Source: Clostridia bacterium
Lineage (GTDB): Bacteria > Bacillota > Clostridia > Oscillospirales > Acutalibacteraceae
Assembly (NCBI GenBank): GCA_017534365.1
Contig: JAFWCS010000226.1
Location: forward strand, 1-14,713
DNA length: 14,713 nucleotides
Reading direction: 5' to 3'
The notes below the pieces were generated by a model. It was not told where the DNA came from. It ran no database searches and worked only from the letters and a program-made list of their open reading frames with translations. Position 1 is the stretch's first letter, and the number at the start of each line of letters is the position of its first letter. Of the stretch, positions 7,671 to 13,965 are shown one piece after another. Position numbers and translations under genes: made by a program.

Positions 7671-7728
7671 GGGGATTGTCCCGTCTGTTATTGTATTATA
7701 AAACAAGAGGAAAGAATTGTCAATCCCC
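7671..7728. repeat. 8-bp inverted repeat bracketing the small-gene promoter
   Basis: GGGGATTG (7671-7678) and its exact complement CAATCCCC (7721-7728) are separated by 42 bases. The right arm overlaps the -35 box of the 54-codon gene and the left arm lies in its expected leader. It could be a looped operator pair or chance; no regulator is apparent. Confidence 0.35.
7695..7723 (-). promoter_or_regulatory. Perfect-consensus sigma-A promoter for the 54-codon gene
   Basis: On the minus strand TTGACA (7723-7718), exactly 17 bases, then TATAAT (7700-7695). Every base matches the consensus. The expected start near 7688 gives a leader of about 45 bases before the ATG at 7642. It predicts strong basal transcription unless repressed. 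Confidence 0.9.
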
Positions 7729-7784
7729 CAGAACAGATAATTTTAGCCAAATCACCAAGCTTTTGTTTAATTTTGCAGAAGGTC

Positions 7785-7813
7785 TTGACAAACTGATTTG
7801 CGGTGATTATAAT
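7785..7813 (+). promoter_or_regulatory. Perfect-consensus sigma-A promoter for the arsR-HMA-ATPase operon
   Basis: TTGACA (7785-7790), exactly 17 bases, TATAAT (7808-7813). The expected start is near 7820, inside the palindromic operator, and 43 bases before the arsR ATG. A strong promoter held off by a repressor is the usual design for metal-resistance operons. Confidence 0.92.
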
Positions 7814-7840
7814 AATAGTTGAACAGTTGTTCAACTATTA
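7813..7840. promoter_or_regulatory. 12-4-12 palindromic operator for the ArsR/SmtB-type repressor
   Basis: TAATAGTTGAAC, AGTT, GTTCAACTATTA: both 12-base arms match perfectly. The core TGAACAGTTGTTCA strongly resembles the SmtB/CzrA-type operators (TGAAC...GTTCA spacing). It begins on the last base of the -10 box and covers the expected transcription start, so a bound dimer would block initiation. The gene just downstream encodes a matching repressor, so autoregulation is inferred. Confidence 0.88.
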
Positions 7841-7862
7841 ACAATGATCGGAGGGCGCAGAA

Positions 7863-8234
7863 ATGCAGCAGTCATTCATGCCGGAGATCGCGGTCTGCGA
7901 TTGCGAAAGCATCCATGAGGACGTGATCGCCGCCGTGCGCGGGCAGATGCCGGAGGAGGATCTGATGATCGACATGGCGGAGGCCTTCCGCATTTTCGGC
8001 GATTCCACGCGCGTGCGCATCCTCTTCGCCCTCAAGGCGCATGAAATGTGCGTATGTGATATCTCCGTGCTGCTCGGCATGACGAAATCCGCCGTGTCGC
8101 ATCAGCTGCGGATCCTCAAGCAGGTGAATTTAGTCAAGCACCGCAAGGTCGGGCGCGTGGTCTATTATTCCCTGGCCGATGAACACGTGGAAACGATCTT
8201 CAGCGCGTGCATGGAGCACGTGATGGAAGAATAA
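7863..8234 (+). CDS. ArsR/SmtB-family metal-responsive repressor (Zn/Cd/Pb type)
   Basis: A 123-residue winged-helix repressor that should release its operator when metal binds. The family core is clear: EAFRIFGDSTRVRILFALK (39-58), the recognition helix SAVSHQLRILKQ (76-87), and the wing RKVGRVVYYSL (94-104). Two metal sites appear complete. The alpha5 site D106, H108, H119, E122 has exactly the SmtB spacing (D104, H106, H117, E120). The alpha3N site of CadC is represented by C12 and C14 at the N-terminus plus C63 and C65 in EMCVCD. The protein could thus sense Zn at alpha5 and Cd/Pb at alpha3N; which one drives derepression cannot be read from sequence. GGAGG lies 8 bases before the ATG. 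It is first gene of the operon with the HMA protein and ATPase. Confidence 0.95.
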   Translation: MQQSFMPEIAVCDCESIHEDVIAAVRGQMPEEDLMIDMAEAFRIFGDSTRVRILFALKAHEMCVCDISVLLGMTKSAVSHQLRILKQVNLVKHRKVGRVVYYSLADEHVETIFSACMEHVMEE

Positions 8235-8252
8235 GACAGGAGGCGGAACGAA

Positions 8253-8471
8253 ATGAAGAAAAAGTTTGCAATGGAAGGCGTGGACTGCGCGGTCTGCGCG
8301 GAGCGCATGGCGGAGCAGATCTGCAAGCTGCCGGGCGTGGAGAACGCCTCGGTCAATTTCCTGACGCAGAAGCTGATCCTTGAGGCCGAGGAAGCACAGC
8401 TGGAGGAGATCCTTGCCGCGGCGCAGAAGGTCGTCGGCCGGGTGGATAAAGGCGCCAGGATCCTGCTTTGA
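8253..8471 (+). CDS. Free-standing HMA-domain metal-binding protein
   Basis: A 72-residue single heavy-metal-associated domain of the normal ferredoxin-like length. The metal loop is GVDCAVCAERM with C12 and C15. Asp just before the first Cys is the pattern usual in Zn/Cd/Pb P-type ATPase domains, whereas copper domains mostly have Thr. The following VENASVNFLTQKLILE is the standard second and third strand. An AGGAGG site precedes the ATG by 9 bases. It ends 7 bases before the ATPase start, and the ATPase has no N-terminal HMA of its own, so this probably delivers metal to it, or represents its detached N-terminal domain. The two frames differ, and both ends look natural, so I read it as a genuine split rather than a frameshift. 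Confidence 0.9.
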   Translation: MKKKFAMEGVDCAVCAERMAEQICKLPGVENASVNFLTQKLILEAEEAQLEEILAAAQKVVGRVDKGARILL

Positions 8472-8478
8472 TCAAGCC

Positions 8479-10341
8479 ATGACGAAACGACAGAAGCAGA
8501 CGCTCGCGCGCATCCTCGTGACAGCGGGGCTGTTTGCGGCGCTGCTGATTCTGGAAAAAACGGGCCGGCTGGCCGGTCTCGGCCGGTGGCTGACGCTGCT
8601 GCTCTTTTTCATCCCCTATGCGCTGATCGCCTATGACGTGCTGTTCGCGGCGGTCAGACGGATCCGGCAGGGCATCGTGTTTGACGAAAACCTGCTGATG
8701 CTGATTGCGACCGTGGCCGCCTTCTGCATCGGCGAATACGCCGAAGCGGTATCTGTGATGCTGTTCTATCAGATCGGCGAGCTGTTTCAGGGCGTGGCCG
8801 TCGGCCGCTCCCGCCGCTCGATCTCCGCGCTGATGGAGATCGTGCCCGCGTATGCGAATCTGCTGGAGGGCGAAACTGTGACGCAGACGGACCCGGACGA
8901 CGTGGAGGTCGGCGACGTGATCCTGATCCGGGCCGGCGAACGCGTGCCGCTGGACGGCGAGGTGCTGACCGGCACGTCGATGCTGGACACGGCGGCGCTT
9001 ACGGGTGAATCCGTCCCCCGCCGCGTCGCGCCGGGCGACGCCATCGTCAGCGGCTGCATCAACGACAGCGGCGCGCTGACCGTGCGCGTGACCAAGTCGT
9101 TTGAGGACAGCGCTGTTTCAAAAATCCTTGAGCTTGTGGAAAACGCGAGCAGCAAAAAAGCGAAAACGGAGCAATTCATCACCCGTTTCGCGAAGATCTA
9201 TACGCCGGCTGTGACGCTTTGCGCCCTGCTGATTGCCGTGATCCCCTCGCTGCTCACGGGCAACTGGCGCGAATGGCTGGAGCGCGCCTGCATTTTCCTT
9301 GTGATTTCCTGCCCCTGCGCGCTGGTGATTTCCGTGCCGCTCGGCTTTTTCGGCGGCATCGGGGCGGCTTCCCGGCGCGGTGTGCTCGTCAAGGGCGGCA
9401 ATTATCTGGAAGCTGCGGCGTCGATTTCGACGCTGGTCTTTGACAAAACAGGAACGCTGACGCGGGGCGAATTTCGCGTCACGCGGGTTCTTCCCGCCGG
9501 CTGCGACGAAGCGACGCTTCTGCGGCTGGCCGCGCTGGCGGAAAGCGGCTCCGATCATCCGGTCGCCCGCAGCATTCTGGCCGCCTGCGGTGAAGCGCCG
9601 CAGGCGCAGGCCGTCGCCGACCTGACGGAAACGCCGGGCGAAGGCGTGGAGGCGGTGGCGGACGGGCGCCGGATCGCTGTCGGCAACGCCAGGCTGATGG
9701 CGCGCCTCGGGATCACGCCGCCCGCGGTGAAAACGGCGGGCACGGTCGTGTTTCTCGCCGAGGACGGGCAGTATCGCGGCGCAATCGTGATCGAAGACGC
9801 GATCCGGGACGGCGCAGCGGAAGCCATTGCAGCGCTGCGCGAAGCCGGGGTGCGGCAGTGCGTGATGCTCTCCGGCGACCGGCAGACAGCCGCGCAGGCG
9901 GTCGGCGACCGGCTCGGGCTGGATGCCGTGCACGCGGAGCTGCTGCCGGCGGAAAAAGTCGGCTGCGTTGAGGCCATGCTTGCGGAAAAAGGGCCGAAGG
10001 AGATCCTCGGCTACGTCGGCGACGGCATCAACGACGCCCCCGTGCTCACGCGCGCGGACCTGGGCTTCGCCATGGGCAGCCTTGGCTCGGACGCCGCAAT
10101 CGAAGCGGCGGATATCGTCATAATGGACGACGATCTGCGCCGCCTGCCGACACTGGTGCGCATCGCGCGCAAAACGATGCGTATCGTGCGCGAGAATATC
10201 TGGTTTGCGCTGGGAATCAAGCTCCTGGTGATGCTGCTCGGCGCGCTCGGCTTCGCGAATATGTGGATGGCCGTGTTTGCAGACGTCGGCGTTTCGGTGC
10301 TGGCGATTCTGAATGCCATGCGGATGCTGCGCGTCAAATAA
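8479..10341 (+). CDS. Zn/Cd/Pb-translocating P1B-type ATPase
   Basis: A 620-residue metal-efflux ATPase (CadA/ZntA/ZiaA type) of the cytoplasmic membrane. It has about eight membrane segments: two pairs before the actuator domain, one pair around residue 240-295, and the last pair at about 570-615. Key residues: actuator TGES at 175-178; metal-site CPC with C278 and C280 in membrane segment 6; phosphorylated D322 in DKTGTLT; the SDHPVA histidine motif; and GDGINDAP with D515 and D519. K581 in segment 7 and D602 in segment 8 (MWMAVFADVG) mark the P1B-2 subgroup for Zn, Cd and Pb. The start ATG lacks a good Shine-Dalgarno, so translation is likely coupled to the HMA gene, 7 bases upstream. It has no N-terminal HMA domain. 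Upstream extension of the frame only overlaps the HMA gene. Confidence 0.95.
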   Translation: MTKRQKQTLARILVTAGLFAALLILEKTGRLAGLGRWLTLLLFFIPYALIAYDVLFAAVRRIRQGIVFDENLLMLIATVAAFCIGEYAEAVSVMLFYQIGELFQGVAVGRSRRSISALMEIVPAYANLLEGETVTQTDPDDVEVGDVILIRAGERVPLDGEVLTGTSMLDTAALTGESVPRRVAPGDAIVSGCINDSGALTVRVTKSFEDSAVSKILELVENASSKKAKTEQFITRFAKIYTPAVTLCALLIAVIPSLLTGNWREWLERACIFLVISCPCALVISVPLGFFGGIGAASRRGVLVKGGNYLEAAASISTLVFDKTGTLTRGEFRVTRVLPAGCDEATLLRLAALAESGSDHPVARSILAACGEAPQAQAVADLTETPGEGVEAVADGRRIAVGNARLMARLGITPPAVKTAGTVVFLAEDGQYRGAIVIEDAIRDGAAEAIAALREAGVRQCVMLSGDRQTAAQAVGDRLGLDAVHAELLPAEKVGCVEAMLAEKGPKEILGYVGDGINDAPVLTRADLGFAMGSLGSDAAIEAADIVIMDDDLRRLPTLVRIARKTMRIVRENIWFALGIKLLVMLLGALGFANMWMAVFADVGVSVLAILNAMRMLRVK

Positions 10342-10363
10342 ACCGATCAACATTATATAAAAG

Positions 10364-10407
10364 AACCCGCTCGAGGTCTTCCGGCATCCGGATGCTTCGA
10401 GCGGGTT
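10364..10407. terminator. Bidirectional intrinsic terminator between the ATPase gene and parB
   Basis: Perfect 11-base-pair outer stem AACCCGCTCGA / TCGAGCGGGTT (10364-10374 with 10397-10407) enclosing a small inner CCGG-CATCCGG hairpin. On the minus strand it is followed by CTTTTATATAA, a fair T-rich tail for parB. On the plus strand the tail (TTTGGCTTATATTT) is weaker. It separates two convergent genes. Confidence 0.8.
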
Positions 10408-10423
10408 TGGCTTATATTTGGGT

Positions 10424-11293
10424 TTATTCCTCCAGCGCGGAGAGGGCCTGCGCAATGCGAGCGAGGTCGTCTTTGTCATAAAATGCCAGCTCCAGCACGC
10501 CGTCCTCTTTGCCGCGGCGGGTGACGACCCGCGCCTTGCGGCCGAGCGCCTGATTGAGAGAAAGCTCCACCTCGTCATAGAACGCGGCGCGGCTTTCCTT
10601 CCTGGGCGCTTCTTTTTTCGGCTTGCGCAGCAGCTTGACATAAGCTTCCGTCTGCCGCACGGAGAGCCGGCGGTCCAGCACGGCCTGCGCAGCCGCTTCG
10701 ACCTCCCCTGCCCCTTCGAGCGCAAGCAGCGCCCGGGCGTGGCCGGCGGAGAGCTGCCCGCTCTGCACCAGCTCGCGCACAGACTGCGGGAGCTTGAGCA
10801 GCCGCATGGTGTTCGCCACCGCTGCGCGGGATTTGCCCACCGCCTCCGCCGCTGCCGCCTGCGTCAGGTTGAATTCTTCGATCAGCGTTTCATAACCGCA
10901 GGCCTCCTCGATCGGGCCCAGATCCTCGCGCTGCAGATTTTCGATCAGAGAAATTACAGCGGCGTCTTCGTCGCTGATGTTTTTAATGACGACCGGCACC
11001 GCCGTCAGCCCCGCCATGCGGCTAGCGCGCCAGCGGCGTTCGCCGGCGATCAGCTGATAGCCGCCGCCGAGCATCGGGCGCACCAGCAGCGGCTGCAGGA
11101 CGCCGTGCTTCGCGATGGAATCCGCCAACTCCGCCAGCGCGGTCTCGTCAAATTCGCGACGCGCCTGGTTTTTATTCGGCTCAATGTCAATAATTGGCAA
11201 TTCTACCGGCGGCACGTGCGCGGTATCTTCGATGGAATTGTCTGAAAACAGGGCGTTGATGCCGCGCCCCAGCCCGGTTTTTTTCACTGCCAC
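10424..11293 (-). CDS. parB: Chromosome-partition protein ParB (Spo0J)
   Basis: CTP-dependent DNA clamp that loads at parS and spreads, organising the origin region for segregation; 289 residues. Order: N-terminal KKTGLGRGINALF (4-16), which activates the ParA ATPase; CTP-binding GERRWRAS (84-91) and ENLQRED (118-124); helix-turn-helix around 143-166; and a C-terminal dimerisation domain. The positions known to set ParB rather than Noc specificity are R155, T162 and G184, all ParB-type, in agreement with the two parS sites nearby. The start is a GTG at 11293 with AGGGGAG 6 bases upstream; a second GTG two codons later is less well spaced. It follows parA after 19 bases and shares its promoter. 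Confidence 0.96.
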   Translation of the reverse strand: MAVKKTGLGRGINALFSDNSIEDTAHVPPVELPIIDIEPNKNQARREFDETALAELADSIAKHGVLQPLLVRPMLGGGYQLIAGERRWRASRMAGLTAVPVVIKNISDEDAAVISLIENLQREDLGPIEEACGYETLIEEFNLTQAAAAEAVGKSRAAVANTMRLLKLPQSVRELVQSGQLSAGHARALLALEGAGEVEAAAQAVLDRRLSVRQTEAYVKLLRKPKKEAPRKESRAAFYDEVELSLNQALGRKARVVTRRGKEDGVLELAFYDKDDLARIAQALSALEE

Positions 11294-11312
11294 GGTGTTC
11301 TCCCCTTTCGCA

Positions 11313-12077
11313 TCACTCGTTTTTGCTCAGAAATTCCTCCGCCAGCTTTTCATACGCCTTGCTGCCTTTGGAATGTTTATCATAATACAGGACCGGCATG
11401 CCGTAGCTCGGCGCCTCCGACAAACGCACGTTGCGCGGGATAAAGGTGGCGTAGACCTTCTTCGGGAAGCAGCGCTTGACTTCGTCCACGACCTGCTGCG
11501 TCAGATTAAGCCGCCCGTCATACATCGTGAGCAGCACGCCCTCGATCTCCAGATAGGGATTATACATCCGTTTTACGGTGCGCACGGTGGAGATCAGCTG
11601 GCTCAGCCCCTCCAGCGCATAGAATTCGCACTGGATCGGCACCATCAGCGTATCCGCCGCGCACAGAGCGTTCAGCGTGACCAGCCCGAGCGAGGGCGGA
11701 CAATCCAGCAGGATATAATCATAGTCCTCGTTCACAAGCGCGAGCGCCTGCCTGAGCCGCGCTTCGCGGTGCGGCAGCTCGATGAGCTCCAGCTCCGCGC
11801 CGGCGAGATCCATGCTCGAGGGCATCAGCCAGACGTTTTGGAATTCGGTTTTCAGAATAGCCTCCCCTGCCCCGCAGCCGCCGAGCAGCACGTCGTAGCT
11901 CGTGTGTTCCAGCCCGCGTTTGTTGACGCCGAAGCCGCTTGTGGAGTTGCCCTGCGGGTCGATATCGACCAGCAGCACCCGTTTGCCCTTTGCGCCGAGC
12001 GCGGCGGTCAGATTGACGGCGGTCGTTGTTTTGCCGACGCCGCCTTTTTGATTGACGATTGCAACGGTTTTGCCCAT
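11313..12077 (-). CDS. parA: Chromosome-partition ATPase ParA (Soj)
   Basis: Deviant-Walker ATPase, 254 residues, which dimerises on DNA with ATP and works with ParB in origin segregation; in Bacillus it also affects DnaA. Visible: P-loop KGGVGKTTT at 11-19 with the signature lysine K11, VDIDPQGNS (37-45), Walker B YILLDCPPSLGLV near 120, and FIPRNVRLSEAPSYG, a typical Soj segment. The start chosen is the ATG at 12077, giving the conserved MGKTVAIVNQKGG, with GGGAGG 7 bases upstream. The frame stays open back to 12278, but the extra residues do not fit the family and would run through the promoter, a terminator and parS. Confidence 0.97.
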   Translation of the reverse strand: MGKTVAIVNQKGGVGKTTTAVNLTAALGAKGKRVLLVDIDPQGNSTSGFGVNKRGLEHTSYDVLLGGCGAGEAILKTEFQNVWLMPSSMDLAGAELELIELPHREARLRQALALVNEDYDYILLDCPPSLGLVTLNALCAADTLMVPIQCEFYALEGLSQLISTVRTVKRMYNPYLEIEGVLLTMYDGRLNLTQQVVDEVKRCFPKKVYATFIPRNVRLSEAPSYGMPVLYYDKHSKGSKAYEKLAEEFLSKNE

Positions 12078-12108
12078 TCTGCAGCCTCCCGAACCGAAGT
12101 TTGGCTTC

Positions 12109-12117
12109 AGTATAGCA
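12109..12117 (-). promoter_or_regulatory. Probable extended -10 promoter of parA-parB
   Basis: On the minus strand TGC-TATACT (12117-12109), an extended -10 element about 30 bases upstream of the parA start. The -35 region (TTCCAA or TCCAAT, 18 or 17 bases upstream) is poor, as is common with extended -10 promoters. Confidence 0.6.
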
Positions 12118-12148
12118 TAGATTTGCTGAAATTGGAAGAGAAAAAGCG

Positions 12149-12184
12149 AAAAAATGCGAAAAGGACAGACCCGAAGGCCTGCCC
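12149..12184 (-). terminator. Intrinsic terminator of noc
   Basis: On the minus strand GGGCAGGCC-TTCG-GGTCTGTCC: a 9-base-pair stem with two G-U pairs and a stable TTCG tetraloop (12184-12163). TTTTCGCATTTTTT follows. It stops noc transcription about 105 bases after its stop codon, and parA then has its own promoter. Confidence 0.85.
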
Positions 12185-12261
12185 TCTCCGCGGATGTGGG
12201 TGTGAAAGAGAAAGATATGGTATGAGAAGATGGCGTTTTCAGCGGACAGTCCCCTGCCCTG

Positions 12262-12277
12262 TGTTTCACGTGAAACA
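12262..12277. promoter_or_regulatory. parS site 1
   Basis: TGTTTCACGTGAAACA, a perfect 16-base palindrome identical to the bacterial parS consensus bound by ParB. Flanking G and C extend it to 18 bases. It lies 12 bases beyond the noc stop codon and upstream of its terminator. Confidence 0.97.
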
Positions 12278-12289
12278 CGTCGGATTGTG

Positions 12290-13136
12290 TCAGGCGCTGT
12301 TGGCCGACGCTTTCGCGGCCTTAATGACGTAGCCCTTGCTTTTTGGGATGCGCACGATATATTCGATGTATTCCTCGGTTTCGCTTTTGGCCGAATCCGC
12401 GGCGATGCCGGCGCGCCGCATCGTATCCACGGCGTGGTTGAGCGTGTTGACAAAGATGCGCACGTCCTTGAACAGCTTCATCGGCGGCGTGCGGTGATGC
12501 GCGTCGTTCTGCAGCATCTGTGTGATCAGGCGGTCGGTTTCCTGCACATTCAGCCGCTTTTCCGCGATGATCGCAAGCGCGCGCTCCATTTGGCTGAAGG
12601 AGGTCAGGCGGAGCAGCGCGCGGGCGTGACGTTCGGTCAGATTCTCCTGCGTGATTTTCATGCGGATATCCTCCGGCAGGCGCAGCAGACGCAGCTTATT
12701 GGAGATCGTCGGCGGCGCCTTGCCGAGCTTGCGGCAGACGTCGTCCCGGCTCATGCCGTGATCCGTGATCAGCTTCTGGATCGCGGACGCTTCTTCAAAA
12801 AAGCCGAGGTCACAGCGCTGCATGTTTTCGATCAGCGCAAATAGGGCGGATTTTTCATCGGAGGCATCCATCACGATGCACGGAATCAGCTTGATCCCGA
12901 CCAGCCGCGCTGCGCGCAGGCGGCGCTCGCCTGTGATCAGCTCATAAGCGCCGTTTTCATTCAGGCGCACCGCGATTGGCTGCAGGATGCCGTTTTGGCG
13001 AATGCTCTGTGCCAGGCCCTCCAGCGCGTCAAAATCAAAGCGCTGCCGCGGCTGATGCGGATTCGGATAGATTTCCTCCTGCGGGAGCAGCAGGATCTGC
13101 CCGCCGACCTTATATTTTCGCTCTTCAAAAAAACAC
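12290..13136 (-). CDS. noc: ParB-like nucleoid occlusion protein Noc, 5' end disrupted at a 7-T tract
   Basis: Noc is a ParB paralogue that binds its own sites and keeps the division septum off the chromosome. The visible protein has EEIYPNPHQPRQRFDFDALE, GERRLRAARL, ENMQRCDLGFFEEA and a helix-turn-helix GKAPPTISNKLRLLRLP, then TERHARALL. Lys in SNK and Arg in TERHARAL occupy positions that separate Noc from ParB (Thr and Gly in the ParB here), so this is Noc-type, although the Gln usual at a third position is Pro. The first ordinary start in frame is GTG at 12970, but that cuts off conserved residues. The frame runs open past 13126 without ATG, GTG or TTG. A GTG at 13136 would fit exactly (giving MFFEERKYKVGG) if the T run at 13127-13133 were six instead of seven. 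About 281 residues if corrected. Confidence 0.85.
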
Positions 13137-13176
13137 CCCCGTGCGGAATGATCAGGCGATCCGTTTGACTGCCTTT

Positions 13177-13205
13177 ATCATACCACCGCAGCGGGAGTTT
13201 GTCCA
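13177..13205 (-). promoter_or_regulatory. Probable sigma-A promoter of noc
   Basis: On the minus strand TGGACA (13205-13200), 17 bases, TATGAT (13182-13177). The expected start near 13170 leaves a leader of about 35 bases to the GTG at 13136, supporting that GTG as the intended start. Confidence 0.65.
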
Positions 13206-13207
13206 AT

Positions 13208-13237
13208 GGTTTCGGTCGGGAGGATCCGACGGAAACC
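13208..13237. repeat. Near-perfect inverted repeat between rsmG and noc
   Basis: GGTTTCGGTCGG (13208-13219) pairs with CCGACGGAAACC (13226-13237) with one mismatch and a 6-base loop. No T-run follows on either strand, so it is not a standard intrinsic terminator. It sits 3 bases upstream of the noc -35 box and 18 bases after the rsmG stop, and could be a protein-binding site or a processing hairpin. Confidence 0.5.
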
Positions 13238-13254
13238 GACGTTCAATTCTAAAA

Positions 13255-13965
13255 TTACAGGGGCTTTTTGGCGATTTGCGTGCCCGGACGCGGATAATTT
13301 GTCGGCGTTTGCGACGTCTTTTCGATCAGAAGGATCGTGCGGCTGCTGCCGTCGGCCAGCGTGTAGGTTTTTATATCTCTAACCTTGCCGCCGAGGATCC
13401 GGATCGCCGCCGCGGCCTGCGCCAGCTCTTCCTCCGCGCGCACGCTTTTCATTGCAGCCAGACAGCCGCCGATGCGCAGCAGCGGGAGCGCGTATTCGCA
13501 GAGAACGGGCAGCGCGGCGACCGCACGGGAGCAAACGAGATCAAAGTCGGCACGATACGCCGGATCCCGGCCGGCGACCTCCGCGCGCTGGTGCAGCGTC
13601 TGAACGGTCAGGCCGAGCGCTTCCGCCGTCGCCGCAGCATAGGTCAGCTTTTTTGCGGTGCTGTCCAGCAGCGTCATCTGCAGGTCCGGGCGCAGGATCA
13701 GCAGCGGCAAACCGGGGAACCCCGCGCCGGTGCCGAGATCCAGCACAGCGGCGCCGGTCGGGAGCGGGAGCGCGGCCGCAACGGTCAGAGAATCCGCGAA
13801 ATGTTTGGTGACGATTTCCGCCGGTTCGGTGATGGCGGTCAGATTCATCACTTGATTCTGCGTGACCAGCGCCTGCGCCAGCCGGTCGAATTGTTCCAGC
13901 TGCGCGTCGCTCAGCTCCACGCCGAGGGCAGCCGCTTCGGTTTGCAATTGGTATTTATCGATCAT
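13255..13965 (-). CDS. rsmG: 16S rRNA (guanine-527-N7)-methyltransferase
   Basis: RsmG (GidB) methylates G527 in the 530 loop of 16S rRNA using S-adenosylmethionine; loss gives low-level streptomycin resistance in several bacteria. The protein has 236 residues, the usual size. It shows NLTAITEPAEIVTKHFADSL (41-60) and the AdoMet-binding VLDLGTGAGFPGLPL (74-88), then LLDSTAKKLTYA and VCSRAVAALPVL, all hallmarks of the family. The ATG at 13965 has AAGGAG 6 bases upstream. It overlaps the last codons of mnmG by 11 bases, so the two are translationally coupled, the standard arrangement near the origin in Firmicutes. Its stop lies 119 bases before the noc start. Confidence 0.97.
   Translation of the reverse strand: MIDKYQLQTEAAALGVELSDAQLEQFDRLAQALVTQNQVMNLTAITEPAEIVTKHFADSLTVAAALPLPTGAAVLDLGTGAGFPGLPLLILRPDLQMTLLDSTAKKLTYAAATAEALGLTVQTLHQRAEVAGRDPAYRADFDLVCSRAVAALPVLCEYALPLLRIGGCLAAMKSVRAEEELAQAAAAIRILGGKVRDIKTYTLADGSSRTILLIEKTSQTPTNYPRPGTQIAKKPL

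Noticed and set aside
9118-10725. Long minus-strand open frame opposite the ATPase gene and running into parB
   Set aside because: Antisense shadow; composition biased, crosses the terminator, and both real genes are well supported.
13127-13206. TTG-started minus-strand frame leading into a -1 slippery T TTT TTG at the noc 5' end
   Set aside because: Its reading is not protein-like, it has no ribosome site, and its start lies inside the noc promoter; a T7 indel is simpler.
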